Positions 11,338 through 23,871 of a stretch of 64,000 nucleotides of DNA are shown in pieces (the stretch's first letter is position 1; each line of letters starts with the position of its first letter). The notes below the pieces were generated by a model. It was given only the letters and a program-made list of their open reading frames with translations. It made no database searches and was not told the DNA's origin. The translations under genes and the position numbers were made by a program. Origin of the DNA: Strigamia acuminata (lineage: Eukaryota > Arthropoda > Chilopoda > Geophilomorpha > Linotaeniidae); assembly GCA_949358305.1 (NCBI GenBank), contig OX442324.1, forward strand, positions 6,731,601 through 6,795,600, read 5' to 3'.

Positions 11338-11399
11338 GTATGAATGTTTAACTGCTTTAAGAAATTTTGTGCTGATTACAAAAACGTTTATGAAAACAG

Positions 11400-11569
11400 A
11401 ATCGAAAATTGATGCCACGTTTTGTGTTGAAAGAAATGGAAAGTTTGTACCTGGAAGAGCTGAGATCTTCCATTAATTTGCTGATGGCCAACTTGGAGAG
11501 CCTGCCCGTGTCAAAGGGTAGCACTGATTCTAAGTACGGATTGCAGAAACTGCGCCGGTATAACCACAG
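11400..11569 (+). CDS. CADPS: CADPS exon 3
   Basis: Only a 62-bp intron separates this from exon 2. The 170-nt exon encodes [38 protein letters not shown] and ends LQKLRRYNH plus two bases (AG) of an Arg codon. Vertebrate CADPS has the same order ([34 protein letters not shown]). Acceptor AAACAG, donor GTAGAA. Phase 2 matches exon 4, which supplies the third base of AGA. Confidence 0.97.
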
Positions 11570-11815
11570 GTAGAATAAACATACAAGCACAATTTTATAA
11601 CTTGTAATAGTCATTTCACGTTATTTAGTTTTAAGATGTGTATTTCTGAATTAAGGGAACAAAGAATTTGAACTAAACTGTTATACAGAAATATTATAAT
11701 GTTCAGATTTAATGATTGGGTCCCTTATGGTGTTTGTAGACAAATTTATTTGTTCTGTTGTATCTCCAGTTAAATTCAGTACCATTTCAGCACTGACGTA
11801 ATATTGTCATTGTTA

Positions 11816-12268
11816 CCGTATTACTCCGCTTATTGCTGCATGCCGTTGGGCATGGGTTTATCACAGTTTTAAAATCGCGCGTAAAAAAATCTATACCGGC
11901 ATGCCGGTATAGACCAAAACATGCCGGTATAAGTGAATTTTTTTAAAAAAAATTTTTAATTTAAAAAGAACATTAACAACACAAACACATAGCTGAACCT
12001 TTTGCATTTGTTTGTTGCTGTAGTAACCACTTCCATTATTGGAAAATACGAATGCAGTCAATGCAAACAAACACTTTTTGTACTGGTATTTGAGGCGAAG
12101 AAGCAAACATGTAATGGACGTTGCTGTATAATACCGGTACGGTACTACTATTGGTGAAAAAAAAAATTTGTACTCATTTACACCGGCATGTCGTTAAAAA
12201 CGGGGTTTATCGGCATGCCGGTAATACTCGCACTACACCGGCATGCGGCAATATGCGGGGTAATACGG
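11816..12268. mobile_element. TA-flanked MITE with CCGTATTAC termini
   Basis: This 453-bp element is bounded by TA and has terminal inverted repeats starting CCGTATTACTCCGC, with a right-hand complement ending GCGGGGTAATACGG. The interior is unusual in having several copies of the palindrome CGGCATGCCGG in both orientations. No coding capacity. The tip resembles that of the MITE at 63451 (CCGTATATCTTCGGG). Confidence 0.8.
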
Positions 12269-12778
12269 TAGATTATTTTATAGAAATTTAAATTGATTCA
12301 GCTGATTGTACAGTATTATTTGATGAATGGAAGTTATGATTTGGCGTACGAACAAAACATATCGACACAATGAACATTGAAATGACCACGATGTAAAAAG
12401 GCAAACCCAAATTATGTTTACTTGGGTTAAAAAGCCCTCAAAGAGTCGGGTGCAGCGATTATGTGAAGAGCAGATCCGTAGGCTAATGGAGGATAGGGAA
12501 ACTTTGCATGTGTTAGCTTTTCTGTGTGGTATGACTGAAAACCACTAGTAAAATTCAATGAAACCATACAACTTCATCAATAATAAAGTAAAATCAACTA
12601 CCAAACAATCAACAATCCAAATTAATGACAATCTGTAGCCTTAGCTCTTGTTGTAATTGTTGCTCTTTTGAGTGTCGCTCTTTTGATCGATCGCCTATTT
12701 CATGTCGCTAATTTCTATGCAGTTCTTTTGAATGTCACACTTCTGACCCCTCATCTTGCCCAAACCCTGTTTACTCTA

Positions 12779-13411
12779 CAGTGGGGGGCAAAAGTAAGTT
12801 TACAAACGAATCATGTTGATTCTCCCGGCTGTATCTCGGGAAAAAAGAGAGAAAAATTAATAAAATTTTAACTGGATGCTTGTATAACATCCTACTTTAT
12901 TCACCTAATATTTTATCAAAATCTATCCATAGTTTCTCAGAAAAAAATTTGTTTGTGAAGTGACATCAAAAAGTAAGAGGCAAAAGTAAGTTTACATACC
13001 TATTATCCACAAACAATTAGCCATTCCCATTATAAAATATGCGGCAAATATTAAAATTTATCCATAAACACATGTGTAGTCACTCATACACTTCATTAAA
13101 ACATCCAAACCACAAGCAATGCCATTGTGAAACACTGAGCAATTGCCTTGACTTTATGCTTAGAATCATTTTTCTGCTGAAATATCCATGTCAAAGGCAG
13201 TTTATCATCTGCAAATGGAAGCATAACAGTCCTCCAATACTTTTTTATAAGTATATTGGTTCATGATACCGTTAATTTAATGTACTGGACCGATATCCAC
13301 ATGGAAAAACCATCCCAATAGTAAAATGGTTAATTTTCCTCTCTATTTCCTCGAGATACAGCCGTTAGAATCAACATGATGCGTTTGTTAACTTAGTTTT
13401 TGCCCTCACTG
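12779..13411 (-). mobile_element. Deleted Tc1-like element / MITE
   Basis: This 633-bp element is flanked by TA. TIRs of about 80 bp start CAGTGGGGGGCAAAAGTAAG on the left; the right terminus is an imperfect complement. The interior (about 13110-13270) keeps a minus-strand Tc1 transposase scrap containing WIFQQKNDSKHKVKAIAQCF, the region of the second catalytic Asp, here Lys. It is an internally deleted, inactive copy. Confidence 0.85.
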
Positions 13412-14360
13412 TATTTGGATTGACCTCAAATTAAATACAGTTTGAATTACACCTTGAAATTTTAAATAGTTAAATAGATACATCTGAAGAAAGGATAAAC
13501 AAAATCTTATAACATTTGATTCATATATCCTCATACCAGCTTGCACATGGTACAAAAATCTTCATACTCTGGATTTAAATGTGAAAATATTATTTTAATG
13601 TAAACTTTTACATAAAAGTTTTATGTACAGTAAATGTGATCTTGCTAATCAGAATAGCATAAAATTTTGCAATTATAGATCATTTGTTAGTAAAATGGCT
13701 TTACACCAGGAAAAACTTTTTTGAGCACTTAACTAACGTCCTCTGTATTAATGTGGCTGCATCTTGTTAGAATTTTACTCACTTTTAAATGTCTGCACTT
13801 TTCCTTATTTGCCACGTCATTACGGTTAAACGTGGGGCACGTTTATATTGGATATTTAGGAACAATGGCTCGTATACAACATACCAATGTGACGTCTTTC
13901 TTAAGGCAAAGAGCACAAGTTCCAGTTTCCCGCCAATTAGAACCATTTGGTTAAAAGCACTTCTTGAATTCGTCCATATGGATGTCTGGGGCCATCAAAG
14001 AAGGAATCAATTGGTGGAGCGAGGTATTATTTAGTAATAATCGATGATTTCTTGCATATCATGTGGATTGAGATCCTCAAATGCAACTGTAACGTTCTAG
14101 CACATTTTCAGAAATGGTAGACTGCCATTGAACGTTTCACCTCCCAGAAGGTTAAGTCAGTGAGAACTAACAATGGAATGGAGTTCTGTTTTAAACAATT
14201 GCAAAAATATGTACAAGACCAATGTATAATTTGTGAACACACAAATCTATACATGCCGGAAATGAATTCCGTAACTGAACGGTCAAGTAGAAGAATTGTC
14301 GAGGGCATGCGAACAATGTTGATTGAAAATAGTTTCCCAAAGACATTATGGGCTGAACTA

Positions 14361-14946
14361 CCGGGCGGCCCACATAAAACCGGCCCGACAATACAAGGAG
14401 GTGTCTCAAATAAATTTACCATCCAATGTTCAATTAAATATGTATTAATTATTTTCGTTGTGGGCAGTGTTGTTTAATTAACGTTTCTGGTGCAGTTTTT
14501 TCTGCTCTTTCGTTTGGTGTATAGTTTTTGATGATCTGAGCTTTTGTTCTTGCGATATTTGCATTTTTAATAATTTTTTGTCCAAATTTAACAAGTTTGA
14601 ATGCATTAGTCATTCCTAAATTTCAGATTTTGTGGTACTTTTGTGGATTTCTTTAGCGGTACCGGCACCGGTACCGGCACCGGTACAGGTACACAGTACT
14701 TTCTAAAAAATACCGTGTGTCGTGGTAGTGGTACTGTATTTGTACCACTTTTATGGTGCCATACGGATTGTTAAAAACTACACAACAAACGAAAGAGCGG
14801 AAAAACTGCACCAGAAATGTTAATCAAACAACACTGCCTACAACTAAAATAATTAATACATATTTAATTGAATGGTATGGTAAATTTTTTTGAGATACCC
14901 TTGACCCTCCTTGTATTGCCGGGCCGGTTTTATTTGGGCCACCCAG
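14361..14946. mobile_element. TIR element inserted in the decayed copia integrase
   Basis: A 586-bp insertion splits the copia integrase between the WAEL and VTLVYLKNR motifs. Its termini are inverted repeats of about 40 bp (left start CCGGGCGGCCCACATAAAAC, right end TTTTATTTGGGCCACCCAG), with a longer internal inverted repeat around ACTGCACCAGAAA / TTTCTGGTGCAGT. Related termini occur near 10483-10672 and 62284-62340. No open frame. Superfamily not identified. Confidence 0.8.
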
Positions 14947-15172
14947 TTGTCGTGACATTAGTTTATTTAAAAAACCGGTTTTCTTATTTGAGTTTGGGGA
15001 GAAAACCCTATTTAATGTCTTTTATCGGCGAAAATTTTCAGTAAGATGCATTGGCTCGAAACTGTATTTGCACATCAAGAAAGCCAGTAGCACCAGCAGT
15101 CAAGCTGGCGAAACGTCAATGGCATCGTGTGGCGAAGGAACGCCAAGGAGGGAAATACATGGGTCAGCAAAA

Positions 15173-15257
15173 TGTACAATCCTGGTCATAAAATTGTTGC
15201 CTTTTCTCATGCTAAGCATAGGAAAAAGGTGGCCATTTTTATGACCGGGATTGTACA
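15173..15257. repeat. Small hairpin insertion
   Basis: An 85-bp inverted repeat with arms TGTACAATCC-GGTCATAAAA around a short loop lies inside the decayed copia fragment. Probably a miniature fold-back element. Confidence 0.6.
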
Positions 15258-15886
15258 TTACATCACCCCTTTTGGTGACCTTATTTGAAGTAGAGAGGAT
15301 GCCACACGATGGTGTGAAGTAGAAGGGTTTAAATATGAACCGGACCTTTTCGATTTTAAAAGCCCTGAGGATCCTCCTCAACCATTTGCTGGCTTCAGTA
15401 CAATTGAACCTGAAACGTTTGACGAAGCCATGTATATCCAGAATCAGTCAGATTGGCAGAAAGCAATAGACGAGGAGATCTTGGTCTTTATTACGAACGA
15501 AAAGTGTGTGTAGAGGTAGATAAGAGTCCCAGATAGTAGAATTCTTGGGAACAAATGGATTTATCACTCCATGTTTTTACATAAAGTGCTTTTTCTCTCA
15601 ATCACTAGCTGCATTCAAAAAGTTGTGTTTTTAGTTTTTGTGTTTTAGAATTGTGTTTTGAATTGTATTTTTTGAAGCAAACTTTTGAATTTTTGTTGTG
15701 TTTTGCAAGTTTTTTACCAGTTTTTTGAAGTTTGCTATGGTGGCCTTTTCAAATTGGTTACCCACATGGAGACCCACATGGAAGACCAATCAGGAAAAGG
15801 CACATTCTTCATGTTTGGTGTCATAACTATTCAAATATTATACACACATAAAATGATCCAAAATAAATACAGTTCCATCTGAGATA

Positions 15887-16390
15887 CAGTGGTGGCCAAA
15901 AGTCTAGCACTACTACTGTCACTTGCACTAATTTGTGTTTTGACAAAAAAGTAAAGCCTGCGGCATCTTTCTGATACAAAATATGAATTTAGCATTAGAT
16001 TCTGCCCTAGAAAATGCTAAAACATTTAAACTAATCATACAGTGTAATTAATAATAGTAATTTTTAGTGTTTGTGTACAAATGTTTGCTGGTCAAAAGTT
16101 TAGCACCACATTCAAAAAAGCACAAAAAAGCTCGGTTTCTCTGGAAAATCATTGTTTATTTGAATAATACATTTCAATATTTTGTTGAATAACCAAAATT
16201 TTGTATGTGTGATTGTGCAGGCCAAGTCAAAACCTAAATGTGATAGGTTTGGAACACTGAGCAATTGACTTGACTATGTTTAGAATCACTTTCCTGCTGA
16301 AATATCTATGTCAAAGGCAGTTTATCATCTGCAAATGGAAGCATAACAATCCTCCAATACTTTTTTATAAGTATATTGGTCCATGATACC
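15887..16390 (-). mobile_element. Truncated Tc1-like element
   Basis: The left tip CAGTGGTGGCCAAAAGTCTA follows a TA at 15885-15886. From 16240 to 16390 the sequence is about 90% like the transposase scrap of the 12779 element (same GAACACTGAGCAATTGACTT block). No right terminus is found; sequence passes directly into a copia gag fragment. Confidence 0.7.
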
Positions 16391-16391
16391 C

Positions 16392-16664
16392 TTAATTTAA
16401 TTTTTTGTAAATTGTATATTGGAATTGGGAGCGGTATATTATATTCAATGCTTCCATGTTACTTTTATTCCATTTATCAAGCCTAACCTTGAAATCTTCA
16501 TCCTTTTCTGCTAAAGTTTTCGTTGGAATGTCTTGCTGTACAAATTCCCACAACTCTTGTCTACAAATAAATCTGCATACGATACCTCCATTCATAATAA
16601 TTAGTCCCATCAAACTTATCAACTGTAATCAACGGTGATTCAGACGTTTTTAGTTTTACCACCA
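16392..16664 (-). pseudogene. Copia-type gag N-terminal fragment
   Basis: Minus-strand gag start MVVKLKTSESPLITVDKFDG then TNYYEWRYRMQI, followed after a frame change by RQELWEFVQQDIPTKTLAEK and WNKSNMEALNII. This is the gag_pre/DUF4219-UBN2 pattern of copia gag proteins. It is short, frameshifted and lacks a zinc knuckle, so it is dead. It differs from the gags of E1-E3. Confidence 0.65.
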
Positions 16665-17178
16665 TTTTGGAAAACAGTCTTCTATTCGTTGGAAAACACT
16701 TTAATCATCTCAGCATAATTCAAATCAGTTGCTACACTATTAATAATTATCCATAATTTCACAAATTTACTTGTTTCATTCTTCTTAAACTCTAAAACTA
16801 CAGAAGTGCGGTTCCATAACCTATGTAGGGGAGGGAAGAAAACTACTAGCGATTTACATAACTCAATAACACACTGAATTTTATTGTACATAACAATGGT
16901 ATAGAGCCAAACAATACCACTATACATCAACAGATATTATGTTCTTTTGATTTGATGTATTTATATCCTGTAATAATCGGATGGGACAAAAATTCTTCTG
17001 TAGTTTATTATGTTTACAGTTTTTGTCGCCAGTGGGCGCTTTATATGTTTTGTTTACTTTTCTAGAGTTTGATTAAAGAGTGATCTCTCTGTTGCTTTTC
17101 ATGCAAGTGCAGGTTGTATTCTTTTATGTGCTCCTAATTCTAGCTTTCTGTGCAAGTTTGGAACTTTGCTAACACCTA

Positions 17179-17711
17179 CAGTGGTGGAAAAACGTTTGAG
17201 AACACTACAGGTTTTTTAGTTGCAAGTCAAATTTTTATGCCAATTCTTGCAGTTGTTACACCAAATTCTGCATTTGTTTCACCACATTCTGAAGCAATAT
17301 ACTACTCTTCTTCCATTTAGAGATAATATTAATGTTCCAATGTTTGAATTTAACCAATTAATGCACCTACCCATGCTAAGGACAACACCAAATAATCTCA
17401 AATATTTAATGAATTCAATGACAAATAGGTTCATTATAGATATTAGAACGAATAGAAAGCATACCAAACATTAGAAATGAAAATTGGTTATGTTTTTGAT
17501 GATTTAGAGCACATGGTCTCAAACTTTTTTCCAGCATAAATGACATTTTTTGAACATTTTTTTTTATTTCTTAAATTTGATTTGAGTTAAATTCTTATTA
17601 TTTTAAACAATGCTTTATTGTCATTATATAAACCTGTAAATAAATTTTCAAGTCAAAATTTGACTTGAAACTAAGAAACCTGTAGTGGTCTCAAACTTTT
17701 TTCCACCACTG
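17179..17711. mobile_element. TA-flanked Tc1/mariner MITE
   Basis: A 533-bp element between TA dinucleotides. TIRs of about 60 bp begin CAGTGGTGGAAAAA-GTTTGAGA. A truncated copy of the same terminus lies at 63214-63296. No transposase remains. Confidence 0.85.
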
Positions 17712-17713
17712 TA

Positions 17714-18042
17714 TAGTCCGCGCACAGTATCTTGAAGCTAAGTTCGTACTGCGCATCCCATTCTGCGCAGACGATTTTCTAATTCCAGTTGTTATTTAGC
17801 AGTATTAAGTCTAATATTAGGCTTAATAATGCTAAAATAAAGTAAATAAACAACAATAAACTAATAATTAAAAGTAATTTACAAGGTAGTACCAAAATAT
17901 TTTTGTTTATTTACCTTATTTTCGCATTATTAGGCCTAATATTAGGCTTAATACTGCCATATAACAACTGGAATTAGAAAATCGTCTGCGCAAAATGGGA
18001 TGCGCAGTACGAATTTAGCATCAAGATACCGTGCGCCGACTG
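17714..18042. mobile_element. Long-TIR MITE abutting the previous one
   Basis: About 330 bp that is almost entirely an inverted repeat, with arms of about 160 bp (TCCGCGCACAGTATCTTGA... on the left). It shares the TA at 17712-17713 with the 17179 element, so one inserted at the very end of the other. A GCCTAATATTAGGC palindrome occurs in the centre of each arm. Confidence 0.8.
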
Positions 18043-18280
18043 TAGTGTGCTCCATCAGAAGCGGTTATATCTTTGCAGGTTTAGGCGCTCGGGTAGGGTC
18101 ACTGATTATGTGGTTTTTGCCCACTGTCGTAGCGAGGCCAAACGGCTTCTGTGTGTGGCTATTTTCAATCTATTGCCGATTCAGTTTGTCATAATCTTTC
18201 AAACTTTTGGAAATTTGTGGGTAGTCGCTATACGGAAGCCGATTTCGACATTGCCCTGAATGTTTATAGGAAAAAAAACC

Positions 18281-18413
18281 AAGCGCGACATGTAATTGTC
18301 GGGATAATTAGGTCAGCACGAATCTTATCTGACAAGAAGATGAGTGCTGACCTAATCCTGACTAATACTCAAGCGTGAAGTGTATTTCATACGAGAATTT
18401 ACCGATAGAAAAT
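18281..18413. repeat. Hairpin repeat, copy 1
   Basis: A 133-bp fold-back unit with arms GGATAATTAGGTCAGCAC and GTGCTGACCTAATCC. A copy with the same sequence and flanks is at 63315-63447. It interrupts the LINE coding region. Confidence 0.8.
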
Positions 18414-18435
18414 AATGTAATATAATATATACCTT

Positions 18436-18665
18436 GAGATTAGGCCTAACAAAACAACAATCCCACGGCATTTGACATTTGATTCTTGGTTCGTAAAGGG
18501 TGGTTCGCACAGGGTGCGCAAAGCAAGAGAAAATTTTCTCGGGAAAACTGCATAGCCAGAGGAAAGTTTTCCCGGTAATAACCAATGAGACGATAAAAGC
18601 GGTTTGTTACGCGCGTTGGGATTGGTCGGGAGACCAATTGTTGTTTTGTTAGCCCTAATCTCATT
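18436..18665. mobile_element. Short TIR MITE
   Basis: A 230-bp element with inverted ends GAGATTAGGCCTAACAAAAC / GTTTTGTTAGCCCTAATCTC. Pieces of related sequence (GACCAATCCC, GCGTAACAAACCGC) recur near 63886-63960. Confidence 0.65.
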
Positions 18666-19578
18666 CGCGGCTATTTTTAGACAAAGCTAGTGGTAAATTC
18701 TCAGGGTAATCTCACTTCGGATGGACATGCCCTGGGTGAGGGAGTTTCCTTTTTTAGTTCTGTGGTTGGTGGTGAGTGGGCGGATTCGGATTTCTCGGAC
18801 TACGTGAGCTCTCAGTATTCTGTTTTTAATTGTTCCAGCCCTTTTCTGATGGGCCTTACCTCACGGCTGTTGATGTTATCACTGCTTCTAGGTGCTTGCA
18901 TCCCAAGAAGTCTTGCGGTGTGGATGGGATCCCGAGTTTTATTCTAAAGGGGTGCATCGAGGTTTTGTCAGTTCCTTTGGTCTACTTCTTTTCTCTTTCC
19001 AGTAGTGTTTTTTCCTCTTACTGGAAAACTGCTCTCGTTGTTCCAGTTTACAAGAGTGGCGGTCATACTGAGGTTTCTAATTATTGCCCTATTTCTTTAC
19101 TCAGCTCTGTGGCTAAGCTTTTCGAGTTGTCAGTATTATCAGAGTTTTGTGCTTGGACTGGCTGCTTCATTGCTGATTGTCAGTTCGGGTTTGTTAAGGG
19201 GAAATCGGTGGAGTTGAATCTCTTTTTTTATTCTATAATGCAGTTTTTAAATCTTTTCTTTCTTGAGGCCAACATGATGTCATCTAAATTGATCTGGCCA
19301 AGGCGTATGATTCTACTAACCATCCGTTGCTATTTTCAATGGGTGCATTCAAAGTCAAATGAATTATTTGACTTATCATAATCTGAATTATCAACAATTC
19401 ATGCAAGTCATTGGCTGATGTGGCTGAAATGTGTTACCAGCGACAGGAAATGATATAATTTACATCACTGAAATGATAATTTAAAGGTCAAGTGCACTGA
19501 GTGGGTTTTATTTTTTTCTGATAGAGCCTAATATAAAAATATTTTTCATGTTAAAAAAAATAAAATTTGGGCCTTTAT

Positions 19579-20116
19579 TGTAGATAACCGGTAGCAGAGG
19601 AGCGCGCAATGGTCGGCGAAATGCCGACGATAAGCGTGAATTGAACCCAGAAAATGGCGTCGTGCGACCTGCACGACGTTATCGATACGTGTATCGATTT
19701 CGGTACAAAGCGCGTGTCTTAAGGACACTTATATGCGCTGAATGAGCACTCTAAGTGCTTTAAAGAAAAGACAATTATTAAAAATATAAAAGAACAATTT
19801 AATAAAGAGAAAATACATTACTTATTGGTGAAAATCAGTCAAGCAATACACACCTGTGTGTTGCGCCATCTTGGATTCAGATAGAGAGTAACGCAGCACT
19901 CTGGTGACAATAATTGACATTATATGTCAAATCAAAAGAACAAATCATATTGAAAAACATTATGCAAGTATGGAATTACGTACATGACAGCGCACAATGC
20001 GTGCAAAAGCGAAATATAACAAAAGAATATCAAATATCGAAACAACTGATTTGAACATGAATTATATAAAGCACAAACATTTGATATCGACAATAAATTT
20101 GGTCTTTAGACCAACA
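19579..20116 (-). repeat. 3' LTR of E1
   Basis: 538 bp, TG...CA ended, starting TGTAGATAACCGG on plus and ending GGTCTTTAGACCAACA. A polypurine tract (minus-strand AAAAGGGGGATT) adjoins at 20117-20128. Near the U5 end the minus strand reads CCTCTGCTACC, resembling the 3' end of initiator tRNA-Met. Confidence 0.9.
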
Positions 20117-20399
20117 AATCCCCCTTTTGATCTTAAATGTTCAGGGGAATACAAACACATACTGGAATTACAGTGTAAACATTAATTCAAAAGATAAATA
20201 ATAAAGTCGAATCACCGAGCCGGGTACTGTAATTGTAAAACTCTACAAAAGCCCGAATATTCCCACTGAAACTCGATGACTCTCACAATCGGGAAAAACT
20301 AAAATAGGAATGTCACGATAAAGTTACAATCGGAAAATTCGGGAAATCAACGATTGTAAACGTTCCGATCCGAGCCACTTCGTGAAGATGTCGGCGACG

Positions 20400-22173
20400 T
20401 TAAGATCGCCGGGCACTTTTCGGAGTTCGAAACGTCCTGCCGTATACTACTCCCTGAGCCAGTGATATCGCACACGAATGTTTCGAAGTTTTGACATCGT
20501 TGGAAGTAAACTGAATGGCTGAGAGAGCGTCGGAATAAATGACGGGTCGCGATAATCGGTTGAGGATCGGAAATTGATGGTAAACGTGGTCCAACCAGTA
20601 AAGCTCCTTGACGCACTCAACAAGGGCGATGAATTCCGCTTCCATTGTTGAGCACGCCACGGTGGACTGTTTTCGGCAAGACCAGCCGATGGGAATATTT
20701 CCGATGAACGTAATATAGCCGCCGAAACTCAATGATGTCTCCGGATCGCATGCCCATGACGCGTCGGTGTAAGCCCACAATTGCGAAGACGTACAACCGG
20801 ATAATTCGATGCAAAAGTCCGCGGTGTTAGCGACGTACTGTAGAACTTGAAGCAATGCTCGAATGTGGGTCTTATTATAGCAGGTGTTGAACTGCGATAA
20901 ATGGATAACGGAGTAAAGAATGTCGGGGCGTGTCCTCGAGGCCAAAAATAACAGCGATCCGATTAGTGAGCGGTATGGGAAATCTTCCAAATTCTCGGTC
21001 GATCCTCTGACGAGTGTCGTTCCGGGGGTCACGGGAACTTTTACGAGTTTGTTAGTCGAGGTTCCAAACTTTTTAACGATCTTTGCGATATAAGCACGTT
21101 GGGAAATGAACGTACGTCCCAAGTCACGAATGAACTCGACGCCTAACAACTTCGTAATCGGACCGAGGTTAACGATTTGAAACTTCGAGCTGATAAGTCG
21201 GATCAATTGGTCGAGAACGCTGTCGGACGTGTAGAACAAAATAATATCGTCCCGCCAAAAGTATGCGGTATGGCGATCCGAGGCAGGCAAGACTTCTGTT
21301 CCTACTATTTGCTGAATTGGAGCAGGGGACATTGGAGTATTGTCAAATACCGACACTGTGTGAGTAAAGTCTGCTCCACGGTCTTTCCGGCGATATGTGA
21401 TGTATCGTGCTGGAGAACCTGGCGATGACTGGCGAGGTGACTGCTCTGCCGATGTCCCTGTGAAATCGGATGTTCTTGGGAGAATAAATTGATCATCGAA
21501 ATCAGCAATATCGTCATCTGTGTCTCCCTCCTGATATAGAACAGGATACGATTGAGAATGTCCCAAACTTGCTGAACTTGGTGAATGTGACGCACAAGCC
21601 TGTAACAATGCTTGCTCTGGCGTTGTCGGAGGCGGTAATTGGAGAACCGGTGTATGAACAGAATGAGATGTTGATACGCCGCTGGCATGGCTAGCTCCAC
21701 CATTATCGGAGTAGTCGTCGGAATGGTCAGAATGGTCGGAATCGGATCCTCTTGGCCAGTCTTGGAACTGAACATTGTTGTTAAACGAGACCGATTGCTG
21801 TCCGACGTCAGAAAAAGTTCCTTCGGGCCGTTGTGATGTGCCACGAAAAGATTTCCGGTACGATTGGCGTTCATCGATCTTGACGTGAATTGTTTCATAA
21901 ACTCGATCTTTTACCGGATTCCAAACTCTATATCCGCGGGTACCAGTCGCGTAACCAACGAGATATCCCTCCCATGCACGCGGATCTAGTTTCTTGCGAC
22001 CTGGTGCGGTGTAATGCACCCAGCATTTGGACCCCATTTTGCGTAGGTGTCGTAAAGACAATGCTCGTTGTCGCCATAAGATGTACGGAATTTGATTGTT
22101 TAATCTCAAATGCGGACTTCGGTTCTTCACATATGCGAAAGTGACTGCGAGTTCCGCCCAAAGGTCGTCCGGG
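20400..22173 (-). pseudogene. E1 pol, integrase C-terminus to RNase H, RT deleted
   Basis: A long minus-strand frame beginning with the integrase tail (LWAELAVTFAYVKNRSPH) and a Ser/Pro-rich linker. The frame then jumps in phase from AYFWR straight to DDIILFY, the second half of the YVDD catalytic box. The RT fingers and most of the palm are therefore missing. RT thumb (LGVEFIRD, KVPVTPGT, FPYRSLIGSLLFLASRTRPD) and RNase H (AYTDASW, TMEAEFIAL, YSDALSAIQF) follow. The end is frameshifted after NDVKTSKH. A TAA separates it from the upstream half. It cannot reverse-transcribe itself. Confidence 0.9.
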
Positions 22174-22175
22174 AG

Positions 22176-23344
22176 TTAAGTTTCGGAGATAAGAGATCGA
22201 ACACTGTCGGCCATTGTTCGATTTATACGTTCGGCAGTTCCGTTCATCTGAGGCGATGCTGGATTGGTCCTCTGCCCTTGGATGCCCTTTTCTTTGAGGT
22301 AGTTCAAAAATTCATTCGACATGAATTCGCCGCCACGGTCGGATCTGATCGCTTTCACGCGAGTGTTCTGAATTCGCTGGACGCGGGCGATGAAGTCTTT
22401 GAACGCTCCAAAGGTCTGCGATTTCTGCGCTAACGGGATAATCCACGTGTAACGCGTGGCATCGTCGATGATGGTAAAAACATAATCCGAGCCGCCCAAT
22501 GATGAAATTGGGGCTGGCCCCCACAAATCCATGTGCAGAAGATCCAATGGTTTCGATGTACAGTGGTTCGGGTCCGGTTTATGAGAAGCTCTGGTCGATT
22601 TGGCAATTCTGCAGTCGTTACATGACAATTCTTGTCGGACTTCAGCTGGTTGCAGACCATAAACCTGGTCGTTAGCTGCCAGAAGCTTCATTTCATTAGT
22701 ATGCAGATGACCAAGTCGACTATGCCACAGACCGGTGGCGTCCTTAACCGAAGCAGGATTAGCAATTACTCCTTTTTGTGACGGAGGGAAAGTGCTGGGA
22801 GGAAGGGAAGTCGGCATTAACTGCAGAACATTGGAATAGGACTGTGTGGTCGGATTGACAATGACTGGCGGAGGAACGGGAGTTAGGACGGGAAAATGCG
22901 TAGGATCGGTCAGGTTTGGAATTGGTTGGGTGGGAATTGCCTTCACACTCTCAACCGCTGGCGGATTGAAACGATAGTCCGTAATTTCCCGTTGCTTCTG
23001 CTTTCCTTTAACCGGTTTCGGAACATTGTCAAAGTCCACTTCTGTCGTGACCATTGTTTTGACAGGTTGAATTGGCGGCTGAGTAATTGTCGTAATCGCC
23101 GTCGAATTGATGGGAACCGAACACAAACCGTCCAAATAATACAAGCCACCACGTTCTTTTGCACGGATGATCGGCATACGATAGTCCGATTGGTTATTGT
23201 TGACCTCTCCGTTAAAAATGTGGATGTGATGGCGCGTTTTATCGATTTTCGATACCGAAATCAAATTGGCTTTGAAATTCGGTGCATATAGGACGTTTGT
23301 TAAATCTAGAACGCAATCCGCGTCATCAACTGACGTAAGGAGTT
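22176..23344 (-). pseudogene. E1 pol, protease C-terminus to integrase core
   Basis: Minus-strand coding from QLLTSVDDADCVL (protease C-terminal part) through the GAG-pre-integrase finger (LWHSRLGHLHTNEM, CNDCRIAKSTRASH) to the integrase DDE core (HMDLWGPAP, IRSDRGGEFMSNEF, NGTAERINRT). It stops at an in-frame TAA at 22176-22178, where E2 has AAA. The upstream half of the protease lies on the far side of E2 at 37239-37357. Confidence 0.9.
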
Positions 23345-23349
23345 GAACC

Positions 23350-23871
23350 TGTAGCAGAGGGGAGGAAAATAGCACGAAAAACCGTGCTAAAACACAGAAA
23401 ACGAGTGGCCGAATCGATAATGGAGGCGTACGGGCGACGTTGTCAGCGGAGATTCGGGCGGCGTTTGGCCGTGCAATTGCACTTATATGCCAAAGAATGA
23501 TGCAACAATAATGTAAAATGATAAAACAAATTTAATAATAAGGAATTGTCTTAGAAAAGGTTCCATTTTCATGATGAAACTGCAGAGAAGGCGTGCACGT
23601 CTGTGCGGCGCCATATTGGATACAGTGTGATAACAACACGACACCTAGTGTCGGAATACGGTAATAAATATAACAGAAAAAACTCAAAGGATGGCGAGTG
23701 CATGGTGCTACATGCATGAATACATCAAACAAATGATAAACAATTGGGAAATGCGTGAATAACTGATAAATAAGATTTCACACTAGAAAAACACTGGGAT
23801 ATTAGGAATGGGAAAAAGGAAAAGTCGAATATATATTAAATCGACATGAATATGGTCCAAAAGACCAACAA
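23350..23871 (-). repeat. 3' LTR of E2
   Basis: 522 bp, TGTAGCAGAGG... to GGTCCAAAAGACCAACA on plus. Polypurine tract (minus AAAGGGGGATT) at 23872-23882. It lacks 12 bp (TCTCGTACGCAC region) present in the 5' LTR. Confidence 0.95.

Larger units (their letters stand above)
13800..15560 (+). pseudogene. Decayed Ty1/copia integrase-RT fragment
   Basis: Degenerate plus-strand copia pol. Recognisable pieces are FVHMDVWGHQ (about 13970), VRTNNGMEFC (14160) and an integrase stretch ending LWAEL. This stretch is interrupted at 14361 by a TIR element and resumes at 14947 with VVVTLVYLKNRFSY. A stretch like FDEAMYIQNQSDWQKAIDEE (about 15420-15480) and ILGNKWIYHS mark the start of the RT region. Many stops and frameshifts, no LTRs seen. 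The sequence differs from E1-E3, so it is an older lineage. Confidence 0.8.
18050..19340 (+). pseudogene. Non-LTR retrotransposon (LINE) reverse-transcriptase fragment
   Basis: Plus-strand LINE ORF2 pieces. Upstream: SEAKRLL..., IADSVCHNLSNFWKFVGSRY. After an insertion of two small repeats (18281-18665), coding resumes near 18690 with VVNSQGNLTSDGHALGEGVS, then SCGVDGIPSFILKG, WKTALVVPVYKSGG, NYCPISLLSSVAKLFE, QFGFVKGKSVELN and DLAKAYDSTNHPLLFSMG. These are RT fingers/palm motifs of jockey/CR1-like elements. Several frame changes are present and the catalytic YxDD block is missing. A matching LINE C-terminus lies on the same strand at about 45530, beyond the MITE and its nested elements, so the two may be parts of one interrupted element. 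Confidence 0.8.
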